A stretch of 64,000 nucleotides of DNA from Micractinium sp. NFX-FRZ (lineage: Eukaryota > Chlorophyta > Trebouxiophyceae > Chlorellales > Chlorellaceae), in the NCBI GenBank assembly GCA_029339195.1, contig JAPTJF010000117.1:1-64000 (forward strand), read 5' to 3'. Both the position numbers and the translations under genes were made by a program. The notes under the pieces are model-generated. The model ran no database searches, was not told where the DNA came from, and saw only the letters and a program-made list of their open reading frames with translations. This document shows positions 23,101 through 35,100 of this stretch, piece by piece (the stretch's first letter is position 1; every line of letters begins with the position of its first letter).

Positions 23101-26100
23101 AGGGGGCTGTGCAGAGAGTCTTCGGCGCCGTTGGGGGAGTGGGGTGTGCGGGGCGTCATCATGGTGGGGCGCTGCAGGCATGGAGGGGAGTTAGTTGCAT
23201 CCGGGGGTGGGGTTAGGAGAAGGGATGGTGACGCCTCGGATCTGCCTTCAGGGAGGTGTCAAGTGCGCATGAGAGCAGCATTCGGTAGGTATTGGGTCTT
23301 GTCCGCTGGGTGCACTCCGTGCCTGCTCTCTCACCTGAGCCAGCAGCCGCCGCGTCTCCATGCCAGCCATCAGCATGGCCGTGCCCCCGCTGCCCACCAG
23401 CTGCTGCTCCTGCCGGCTGCCGCCGTTGCCTGCAGCCGCCGCAGCCGCGGAGGCCGCTACCACCAGGCTGCTTGCCCACACGTGCTGATCTGGCACAGGC
23501 TGGGGGAGAGGCACGTGCACGGCTTCGAGGCGCGCTGCCACGCGCAGTGCCTTCTGCTGCCGTTGGTGGGCTGCCGCCACATGCATGGCTGCCTCTGACA
23601 CAGCAGGGTGCACAGTCATGCCCAGCTGGTCCTGAGGGGCAGCCACCCGTGCAACTACCAGGCGGGCGGAAGCTGCCAGGCTGGCAGCGCTGCTGCCGCC
23701 CAGCACGGCTGCCATAGCAGAGCGAGCGATGCTCATCCCAGCGGCAGCCGGCGAGGAGCCAGACCCACTGGCTGCCCGCACACAGGCCAGGGTAGCATAG
23801 AAGTGGGTGCGGTACTGCTGCGCTGCGCCCGCAGCGGAGCCGACCTCAAAGCTGCCTCCCGCGGCCTGCACCATGCAGCGCACGCGCACGCCGGAGGCTG
23901 CCACGTGCGGCAGGGGCAGAGGGGTGGCAAAGACGGCAGAGCGCAGCACACTGCCGGCAAGGTCGTTGCTGTTCAGCAACTGCCGGCTGGCGCCGGTCGC
24001 CATCTCAATGAAAGCGGTGGCTGGGAAGACAGCCAGGCCAAGCACGCTGTGCTGCCACAGAGATGCCAGCTGGGGCACGCCCAGCCGAGCCTCCAATGCT
24101 ACCGCTGCCGCCTGCCGCCGCGCAAACCGGCCGCCGCCAGAGGCGGCGGCTGTCTGCAGGAGGATGTGGGCGGGGGGTGCCACCCACACGCGCTGCCTGC
24201 TCCACATCGTCAGCTCAACAGCTGGCGTGGTGGCAGCCGCCGCAGCCGACTGCTGCTGCAGCAGGGCGTGGGCATTGGTGCCCTGGAAGGCAAAGGAGCT
24301 GATGCCCATGACGGTACCGCTGCCGGCGGGCGCCACTGCGGCAGACGTCAGGCGGGGCAGGTGCCAGCCTGGCGTTGCTGACTTGGCGGCTGACATGTCC
24401 AGGATGGCTGCCATGTGGCTGTTGACCGTTGCCAGGTGCGGGATGCCTGCAGGTTGATTGACCGAGGATGCAACAGTGTGCAGGTGAGGTGCAACTTGTA
24501 TCTGATGCAGCACACAAAGGACATAGCACATACAAGGACACATGATATCAACCATGTTCAACAATATCATAGGCATGTTTCGCAGTTGTGCATTCATGCC
24601 ACTCTCCAGTTCTCCAGCTCACCATGCGTGAGCTGGTGTGACAGCGCCACTCCAGCGTGTGTGATGCCCATCACGCCGGCAGCCGCCTCCGTGTGCCCAA
24701 TCCACGCCTTGGCTGTGCTGGCCGCCAAGGGCGCCGCCCTGCGGCTTCCGTCCACAAGCACCGCAGCTGCCGCCCCCATCTCAATGGGGTCGCCCAGGGG
24801 CGTGCCCGTGCCATGCATCTGGAGGTGTGACACGTCAGCAGGTGCCAGGCGGGCAAAGGCCAGAGCGCCACGCATCACCTCCTGCTGGCTGGGCCCGTTG
24901 GGCGCCGTCAAGCTGCTGCTGCGCCCGTCCTGGTTGACGGCGCTGCCCGCAAACAGTGCCAGAGCATGGGTGGCTGCTGCTGCGTGCAGGGTCTGCAGCA
25001 GGAGCGCTCCCACTGCCTCGCCACGCACGTAGCCGTCGGCTGAGGCATCCAGCGTCTTGCAGCGCCCGTCGGCTGCCAGCATGCCGGCCTTATGGAACAT
25101 GGCTGCAGCCGGGCGAGGCAGGGGTAAGACAGATAAGACACCAATGTCAGAGGCACACTGATTATCATACATGCATGCTTGTAGACTTGAAGAACAGCAT
25201 GCAACGTGCGCGACCCCTGTCATTTACCACGCAACAGCAATATAATTGCCGCGTCACCACAGCAGGCCAGTCCCCTCACCGGTGGTGTCTGGCGACAGCA
25301 GCAGACCCGCGCCCGCCGCCAGCCCTCCGGTGGACACGCCGCTGAACAGGTTACCCACAGCGATGTGTGAGGCCACCAGGGAGGAGGAGCAGGCAGTGTC
25401 CACGCTGACAGCGGGGCCCTTGAAGCCAAACGTGTAGCTGACCATGGAGTAAGGAGGGAGGGAGGATGGATGAAGAGTGAGTGTTGCCAATGATTGCGGC
25501 AGGCAGGGTTGGTTGCATTCGACTGCACAGGCGTGTGAGCTGCAGGCAGGCCAGCCCACTGTCAGCTATCCACCGCGGGCGCCTGCGCAACTGCACCAGC
25601 CTGCACTGTCTTTCTAAACCGGTCTCACCTCAACCGTCCGCTGGCCACGGAGAGAGCACCACCGGTGGAGCTGTAGGCGCTCACACCGGTGGTGAAGCGG
25701 GGCACGATGTAGTTGTTGTACTCAGCCGAGGCAATGCCCACTGCCACGGCGGTGGCGCTGGGCTGCGCCACGCTGGCGCCCGCCTGGCAGAGGGCCTGCA
25801 CAGGGTGAAGCCAAGAGGGCAGGTAGGGAGTCATGGTGCCCAAGCATCACCTGAAGCAGCTAGTGAGGGCCATGACCCCGCAATAGCATCCTGGCAGCAG
25901 CTCTGCGCAGCACCGGGAGCCGCGGCGGCACATTACTGGCACCCCTCTGCAGCCCTTCACATCGGCACCCACCTCGAGGGCCACCTCCAGCAGTAGGCGC
26001 TGCTGCGCGTCCATGAGCTCCGCTTCGCCCCCACTCAGGCCAAAGAAGGCCAGGTCGAAGAGGTCGGTGGAGGGGAGGAAGCCGCCGAAGCGCGCGGGCA

Positions 26101-29100
26101 GGCCGCCGGCCTGCGGGGGCCAAGAGAAGGAGGGTTACGACACCCTGTTGCGTAAGAAGAGAGCTGGATTGCAGATGCCATAAAGACGACATGGGCAGAC
26201 ACGGTCTCCGTGGCAGCGGCACAACACAGCGGCCGCCAGGCAGGCTCCTTCGCAGTGTGCATTTCTTATACGAGCCCCCCTACCTGTGTGAGCAGCTCCA
26301 TGTCCCAGTGTTCCAGAGGGACAGCGGTGATGATGTCCAGTGGGGAAAGCGACAGGATTGCGTCCTGCGGGCGCACAGGCACACACAGGGGAGCACTGGT
26401 TAGAGATGTGCAGATGCAGTTCTTGGTGGCATTGTGCCATTGCGTCATCTTCATTCGTGCAGCAGGGGCACAGCTCGCACGGCGTCCTGACTGCCCCTAC
26501 CCTGCGACCGCTCACAAGACATGTGCCACGCTAGCACACACACACGCACATAAGCTCGCAACCCCCAGGCCTACCTGTGCCGTCCGGCTGGACATGCCGG
26601 AGAGCGCCACCACTGCACCCTCTGGCAGCACTCCCGCCAGCTCCCGAGGCAGCGCAGCAAGAGGCGCCTCCTCATCTCCTGCCAGTGCCTCGTCATCTCC
26701 CGCCTCCTCTGCCGGCATCTGAGCCTCGATGTAGCCCGCAATGGCCGCTGTGGTGGGGTAGTCAAACACCAGGGTGCCTGGCAGCTGCAGGCCCAGCCGG
26801 CCCTCCAGGCTGTTCTTGAGCTCCACCGCCCCCAGGCTGTCCAGGCCAGCAGCCATGAGCGGCTCATCCACGCTGATGTCAGCGCCCATGATGCCCCGCA
26901 CCGCATCCTGCACCTGCGCCAGCACAGCCGCCTTGCGGTCTGCCGCAGACAGGCCTGCGCCGGTGCCTCCAGCACTCTTGAGGCGGCCAGTGGATGCTGA
27001 GCCCGGCTGAGCTGGCGCCTCGCCGGCAAACTCGGCGAAGAAAGCGGGCGCTGGTGCTGAGCTGGCAAAGCGCCGCATGAAATTGTCCCACGCGAACGCA
27101 TTGGCTGCCACCAGTGGCGGAGGCACCGAGGCTCCCGCTGCTGCCGTCAGCTGCTGGGGCATGAGCAGGCCTGCTAGCACAGCCAGGCCTTGCTGAGGGA
27201 GCAGCAGGGCCATGCCGGTGCGCTCCACCCGAGCGGCAGTAGATGCATCCTGAGCCGCCATGCCCGCGCCTGCCCAGGCGCCCCACTGCACGCTGGTGGC
27301 GACCGTGCCGGCGTGCTGCGCCCGCTGTGCCGCCGCGTCCAGCGCAGCATTGGCGGCGCTGTAGTTGGCCTGGCCAGGCGAGCCCAGCAGGGATGCCACC
27401 GAGGAGAAGAGCACTTGCACTGTGCTGGGGTGGGAGCGGTATGCTCCAGCCAGCCGGGCGGCTGCCGTCACCTTGGGAGCAAACACTGAGCGCAGGCTGC
27501 CCAGGGTCTGCGAGCTGAGCACCCCATCTGCAAGCACACCGCCTGCGTGCACAAGGCCCGTCAGGGGCCTGGCACTAGCTGCCCCCGCTGCCAGGCTGGA
27601 AGCACCCTCAGAAGAGGACGCATCGCACATGGCCATGGTGACAGCGGCAGCAAAGGCTGCACCGCCAGGCTGAAGCAGCGCCGAGCTGTCTGCATCGGAC
27701 GCTGCCCGCCCGCTGCGGCCCAGCAGGGTGAGCTGTTTGACCTGCTGCTGTGTCAGCCAGGCTGCCACTTGGGTTCCCAGTGTGCCAAGCCCACCAGCGA
27801 TGGTCACTGCCCCGCTGCTGCTGCTGCCCTGCTGAAGGGTGAGGGCTGGCGCCCGCACCACCACCTTGCCCACGTGCCGGGCCTGGCTCATTTGGCGCAA
27901 TGCAACTGCCACAACCCCCAGGCTGTGCGCAATCAGGGGCAGCGGGCGGATCGTGCCGCTGCTGGTGGCAGCTGCTAGGCGGGACAGTGCAGAGTGCAGG
28001 GCGTGCTCCGACATGAAGTCAACCGCCACCAGCGAGTAGCGCACATCGGGGCGCTCTGCAGCGGGATCAGGCGGCAACGTCAGAGTTGTAGGCGGCGCAG
28101 TTGCCTGCATGTAAGAGGTGCATGCAGGAAGGCTGGCAGCAAGCACGCACACTCACCCTGCGCCACTCGTGCTGCGCTCCAGATGTCGCGCTTGCTGATC
28201 TCCACAAACCGGCCGCCGGGTCCCAGCGCCGCCAGCGAGCCAGCCACCATGCCGGCGCTGGTCAGGCTGTTGAGCACCACGCTCACGCCGCCGACTTCAG
28301 TCATCTCAGTGACAAACGTTGTGTCACGAGAGGAGCTGACGTGGCGTGAACCCAGCGTGCGCAGCAGGGCACGCTTGTTGGGGCTGCCTGCCGTGGTGAC
28401 AGCTGCGGCCCCTGTGGCAGCGATGACCTGCATGGCAGCTAGGCCCACGCCACCGGCAGCCGCGTGCACCAGCACGCGATCGGCTGACGTGGCGGCTGCC
28501 AGCTGGTTGATGGCGGTGTCAACAGTGATGAAGACAGTGGGCATGGTTGCCGCCTCCTCAAAGCTGCATTGGAGAAGGAGAGGAGAGGTGAGGAGCCCGG
28601 CGAGGAAGCCCAAAGGAAGCTGGCATGCGGGTACATGCCCCACAATGCCTCCAACCAATGACAGGGTTGCATTGCTTGCCTGACGGATGCCGGCATGGGC
28701 ACAACCATGAGAGCAGAGGCGTGGACGTAGCTGCCCAGGCTGCCCGCCGCCAGGCCAAAGACGGCATCGCCAGGCTGGAGGCCCGACGGGTTGGCGCTGC
28801 CAGCTGGCACGCGGGCCACGACGCCAGCAAAGTCACCGCCAGGAGCACCAGGGTCGCCGGGGTACATGCCCAGCACGTTGAGCACGTCCCTGCGGATGTC
28901 ACATGAGAGTTGAGCCATGTGGGCAGATGTGTGCAGGCGGTGCGGTTTCTTCTGCCTGTGTCTGCCTGTGCACACTGGAAAACACACTTCACAACCAGCC
29001 AGTGTGTTCACCTAAAGTTGATGCCCACTGCCTTGACCTGCACCTCCACCCAGCCGGGCTGGGCGGTGCCCACTGGCACCGCCTCCGGTACAAGGTTCCT

Positions 29101-32100
29101 GCAAGAGTGACAGGGCGGCACAGCCATTCGCGGCAATGTAAAAGTGGATCATTGTTTCTGTTTCTATTTTGGAACACCAAAAGAGTTGTAAGGTGGCATG
29201 CATGGGCCGCTGGTCTGTAGCAAGCTCACCTGAAGGCGCCACGCGGCTTGGGCATCAGGTGGTAGGGCCCAGATGCCGCCCGCACTGCGCTGCTGGGCAG
29301 CAGCACAGCGTGCAGGGCAGCACCTGCCTGCAGGCGGCTTCCGTAGCCGTCTGAAGCGATACTGCCGCCAGTGCTGGAGCTGGCAAGCGCCATGCTGCTT
29401 GCTGAGCCAGCGTGGCCAGCAGGCACAGCAGGGTCGGAGCGGACGCCTCCGTGAGACACAGCGGGCGCCTCTGCTGCAAATGCACGCAGCGTGCCCCACA
29501 GGGCGTTGCCCCCCGCAGCTGCCTCCTCGATAACAGCTGGCTTGAAGCACGCGGCGCCCGCAGGGCTGTCGTCGACTGTGTGCAGGCTTAGAGCGCCCGC
29601 CTGCTGCTGCAGTGCGCCTTGCAGCACCTCCAAGCCGGCACCAACCGCCGCCAGGGGAGGTCCGCCGGAGCTGGGCAGCATAAGAGAGACTGCATCAGCT
29701 GAGGGTGCAACCATGGCAACGTTCACTGCTGCTGCTGCCAGGTCGGCAGCCTGCCAGGCAACTTCGTAAGTCACCTCGCTGCCCTGCTGCTGCTGCTTGG
29801 CTGCTGCCAGTGCCCCAGCCGCAGCCCTGCTGCCGCTGCCCGCTCCGCCCAGCTGCTTGGCCTCCAGGCCATTCAGCACTGCCAGCACAGCGCCTGTGCC
29901 TGACAGCAGAGCGTGGTCCCTGTAGGTGGCATTTGCTGCTCTGTGCTGGGCAGTAGGGCTACGCCGCACCACCGCGTGCACGCTGCTGCCCTGCCTCAGC
30001 GGGCTGCTGATGAGGTAGACTGCCAGGCCAGCAGGCACGTATGCGCCTTGCTCGCCGGCTGCAGCCGCTACCTCGCCTGCTGCTGGCTCGGGGACAACTG
30101 CACCCAGCTGCAGGCAGCTGTCCAGCGTGGCAGGGTGCAGCAGGAAGCCTGCCACGTCAGCATCGCTCTGCTGCTGGCTGCCGTTTGTCAGCCCGGCGGC
30201 GGCACAACCCTCGCCCTGTTGGATGGCCCGCAGCCTGCGGAAGGCGGGGCCGTACTGCAGCCCAGCCGCCTGCAGGCCGCAGTACACTGCTGCTGTGTCC
30301 TTGGGAAGCTGGCAGGCCGCCCGTGCTGCATCGGCCGACAGGCAGGCAGCATCTGCAGCACTTTCCTCAACTGCTGCTCCAGATGCCACTGCAGCCAGGC
30401 TGCCGTGCAGGTGCACCCTCTCAGTCACCGCAGCTGCCTTGCTGCCCGCCTTGTTACCACCCTCTGCACCGCTGCGCTCGACCGACCGGATGCTGATGTC
30501 ACCGGCAACCAGCGCCACCTCAGCGCTGACCACGACCGTGCCTGCCAGAGCGGCCGCGGGCAAGCGCAGCGGCGCCGCGATGGCGGCACCCGTCAGCGCA
30601 ACCGCTGGCTCTGCCAGGCGCAGCAGGGTGCGGCCAGCGGCTGCCGCCATTTCCAGGTAAGCGGCTCCGGGCATGATGGGGGACGTCTGGACTTGGTGGT
30701 CCCAAAGGAAGGCCAGGGGAGGCCGGCTGAGCGGCAGGCGGAACTGCAGCTGCTGCTTGGCCTGCAAGTGCAACAGCCAGAGAGATGTGGGGATGTGAGG
30801 TGAGGGATGAGAGCTCACTTTGATGGTCAAAGGCTAAGAAGTTGAGGCTTCCAGCTGCTCTCTCAGAGCATGCATGCACACAATGGCTAGATGCGGGTTG
30901 CCTAGAGCAACAGTGCCAGTGTACAGTACCCTCAATCCCCGACCTACCTTTGCTGCAGTCGCCAGCAGCGGGTGCAGCGGCACCAGCACCTCCACAAAGC
31001 AGCGCAGGCTGCGCTGCCAGGTGAGGGGTGCCAGGCCTGCGGCTCCCGCCCCATTTCCGGCGCCAGCTGGCAGCGATGGGGGTGTGATGATGGCATGGGC
31101 GTTGACGCCGCTCATGCCGAAAGAGCTGGTGCCAGCGTTGGCAGCGGCTGTGGGGCCCGCCTGGATGGGCAGGCGGTGAGGCACTGCCCAGCTGCCAAAG
31201 CTGTTGGCAACGTATGGGTTAATTCTCCTGCAGCAGGGGTCACATTTGGCAGTTGCCGAGAAGGGTTGTTGGAGCAACGAGGCACGACGCCCGGGAGGCA
31301 CATGCAGCACACAACTGCTGCTCGATCTCAGGTTCACTCGCTAGTGCCCACCCCTCTCACCTGTACCGGAGTCCATGTGCCAGCTGTTGGCTTAGAGCCA
31401 CGTGGCCCAGCAGCAGGCCAGCCAGGCCAGCAGTGCCCTCCAGGTGACCCAGCAGCGCCTTGATGGCGCCGGCTGTGAAGCTGGCGCCTGCACAGAGCCA
31501 GGGTTGTGGCATGGATGCGCAGAGATAGTCAAAGTCTGAGGAAACCACCGTGGTCCTCTTCGTTCATGCAACCTGCACAAACACTGGGCTGGGCTGGGAC
31601 CATCAGCGTGCAGGCGGGGCAGCCTGAAGTCCTGTGCCCATCCACCCGCCCCGCCCACCTGCTGCGGCGCCAGGCTGCACCACCGCCTTGCGCAGGGCGC
31701 CGGTCTCGATGGGGTCTCCCAGAGGGGTGCCTGCATTGAATAATTAATAAGTTGGGGTGAGAAGCAGAGAGGACTTGCCTCTGCGAGTAGTCCGGCCAGG
31801 CCTGCCACTGAATTGTGAATCATTGTTCGGCAGGCAAGAGTGGTCTCTGCTGACAGCACTGACAGCGGTGTTTCTTACCTGTGCCGTGAGTGGCCACATA
31901 CTCGAGCGCGGCAGCGCCCGCCTCCCTCATCGCCGCCATGACCAGCGCTTGCTGGCTGGGCCCGTGCGGCGCCGTCAGCCCGCTGCTGCGCCCGTCCTGG
32001 TTGACGGCGCTGCCCGCAAACAGCGCCAGTGCAGTGGCACCACCGTTTGCAGCTGCCAGCGGCTCTACAACCACTGCTGCGTAGCCCTCGCCGCGGCCGT

Positions 32101-35100
32101 AGCCATCTGCCTCGGCCCCAAACGACTTGCAGCGGCCATCGGGTGACAGGGCGTGCACCTGGGTCATGGCTGACGTGGCAGCGGTCGGCACCAGCAGGGC
32201 GTTGACGCCCGAGGCGGTGGCCATGTCGCAGTCGCCCTGCAGGCAGGCAGGGTAGGGGCAGCGCTGAGTGAGACTATGTGAAAGAAAGAGTGTGGGGGTG
32301 GCAGGGTGGAGGTCACCTTGCCATTGAGAGCTACCCAGCAAAGCATTGTCCAATACTACCCAATCAGACTGCTTGCCTGTGCAATGCCGCGTGCCGCCAG
32401 GTGGTATGCCACCAGTGAGGACGAGCAGGCGGTGTTGGTGGGCACGCAGGGTCCCACTAGGCCCAGGGAGTAGGACACCCGGCCCGCCATGAAGGCCAGG
32501 CCGTTGCCTGCAGGAGGTTGTCAATTGTTAACAGGTTAGAGGGAGATGTGTGGGTGCAACGTGATACAGAGTGAACACAGCTGTCGTGCATGTTGCCAGC
32601 GCGTTGCTGTTGGGCCCCACATTGCTCAGCACAATTTCTACTATCCAACCACGCCGCCCCCAGCAAGCCTCTCACCAGTGACCATGTAAGCGCCAGCCGG
32701 GTTGCCTGCCGCCGCTAATAGCTCTCCATACTCGAGCCAGATGCAGCCGACATAGACACCCGTGGCGCTGCCCAGCAGGGCGTCTGCCGAGTGGCCGGCG
32801 GCCCGGAAGGCACCCACGGTTTCCTCCAGCAGGATACGCTGCTGGGGGTCCATCAGGCCAGCCTCGTTGACTGCAGAGAGCGTGAGCAAACGGGTGGGAG
32901 GAGGGTGGGTGGATGGATGGTGGACAGTTCCTGAGCATGCGGCTTGCCCGCGGCTGTGAAAGCACAAGCGGCAGAAGTGGCAGACTGGTGCTGCACAAAC
33001 CTCTGACATAGCTGTGCTTGCACAATAAACAAAGGCAAGTACACATGCAGCAGCTTAGCATGCAGCTGGGCACAGCTACCAATGGGTCGCTCACCTGACA
33101 GGCCAAAGGCTTCCGAGTCGAACTGGAAGGTGGAGTGCACGTAGGTGCCAAAGCGGGAGGAGATGCGGCCGATGCCGCCGCCGGGGCTGTAGTAGGCATC
33201 TGCAGGACAGGGTGTGGCAATTGACGTACAGGGAATGTCAGCAGTCAATAAGGGGAGCAGGTGAGCGCAGCTGACCAGGAAGGTGGCAGGCCTTGCCCAA
33301 GGTCAAACGGCAGCTTCCAGGGTCCACATGCCAGAGGTTTTAGGGTTTAGAGTTGTAGGGTTTGGGGGTTTTAGGCTCACCAGTGTCCCAGCGTGGGAAG
33401 GGCCCCACGGTCTGAAGCTCCAAGTCGGATGCCAGCGCCGCATGCAGCGCCTCTGTGCTGTCAATGCCGCCGGCAAAGCGCATGCTGATGCCGGTGATGG
33501 CCAGGGAAGCCGAGGAGGCACCGCTGGCGCCAGCTGGCACCAGGGATGCGCCGCCCGCAGCGTGCTCTGCTGTCGTCTCCTCGGCAGCAGAGAGGGGTGC
33601 CAGCGTCTCGAATATGAAACCAGAGATGGCGGCTGTGGTGGGGTAGTCGAAAGTGAGAGTAGCGGGAAGCTCCAGGCCAAACTGCTTGCTGAGGGAGTTG
33701 CGGAGCTCCACTGCTCCAAGAGAGTCTAGCCCCGCCTCCATAAGAGAAGCAGAGGGGGCCACCGGCCCGCCCAGCACAGCAGCGGCAGCAGCCGCCACCC
33801 GCTCTGCAACCGCCTCCTTGCTGAGCCCGGCTGCTGTAGCCGCGCTGCGTGCTGCGCCGCCTGCTGCGCCGCTGGTGCCAGCAGACAGCTGGCCGAGTCC
33901 TGCTGCCTCGGGGGCAGAAGAAGCGAATGCCTCAAACAGCTGGGTGCGCTGCTTAGGCTGAAGGCGCTGCAGGAAGCGGGGCCAGTTAAAGGGCGTGGCC
34001 CCCACGACAGGCGCCGCTGCCGGAGAGGCCAGCAGGCCCTGCAGGGCAGCCAGGCCTCCCTCAGGAGTGACCATGGCCATGCCCATGCGCTCCACCTGGG
34101 CAGCAGTCTCGGCTGAAGCCATGCCGCCGCCGGCCCAGGCGCCCCACTGCACGCTGATGCTGGCGCAACCCTGCAGGGAAAGAAGGGTGGGGATGGAAGG
34201 GTTCGATGAGTACAACTGGAATGAGCTTTAAAAAAAACACGCATACGTGCGAAGCACAACTACAGCACAGCAGCCCAGGCCTGCAGAAGCGGCGTACCTT
34301 GTGCTTTGCGCGCTGAGCCGCTGCGTCCAGCGCTGCGTTGGCGGCGCTGTAGTTGGCCTGCCCTGGCGCCCCCAGCAGAGCCGCCACCGAGGAAAAGAGC
34401 ACTTCTGTGGCTGGCTGGGTGGCCAGGCTGGCACGCCAGGCTGTCACCGGCAGCACCTTTGGAGCAAACACTCCTCGGATGCCCGCCAGGGTTTGGTTGG
34501 CAATGGTGGCATCTGCCAGCACGCCGCTGGCATGCAGGATGGCTGCCATCTCACGGCCGTGCTGCTGCTGGTGATCCCTGGAAGTCGAGGAGGCACTGGC
34601 AGTATTGCCTGCCAGCAGGGGTGCCAGGTCCTCTGCCAAGCTGATGTCAGCCTTGATGATGGACAGCGCTGCTGAGCTGGCAGCTGAGCTGGCAGCCAGC
34701 TCAGCATCGCTGGCAAAGCCGCTGCGCCCCAAGAGCTGGATGTCACCTGCCGCCTGCTGCTGCAGCCAGCGGGTGACCAGCTGGCCAAGCGTGCCCAGGC
34801 CGCCGGTCACGAGCACACGCCCGGCTGGCCAGATCTGGCGGGCTCCTGCTGGCGCCCGAACCACCACCTTGCCCACGTGCCGCGCCTGGCTCATCTGGCG
34901 CAGGGCAGCCGTGACCGCGCCCAGGCTGTGCGCAATCAGGGGCAGTGGCTGAATCCGGCCGCTGCCTGCGGCCTCAGCCACACGTGACAGAGCGACATGC
35001 AGTGCCTGCTCCAACATGAAGTCCACCGCCACCAGCGAGTAGCGCACGTCGGGGCGCTCTGCAGCGGGAGAGGGGAGACAGCTCAGTTGCTGATTGGCAT

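Noticed and set aside
23608..24381. Long + strand frames opposite the PKS
   Set aside because: Antisense frames appear throughout the PKS because its GC-rich codons leave few stops; none shows a domain.
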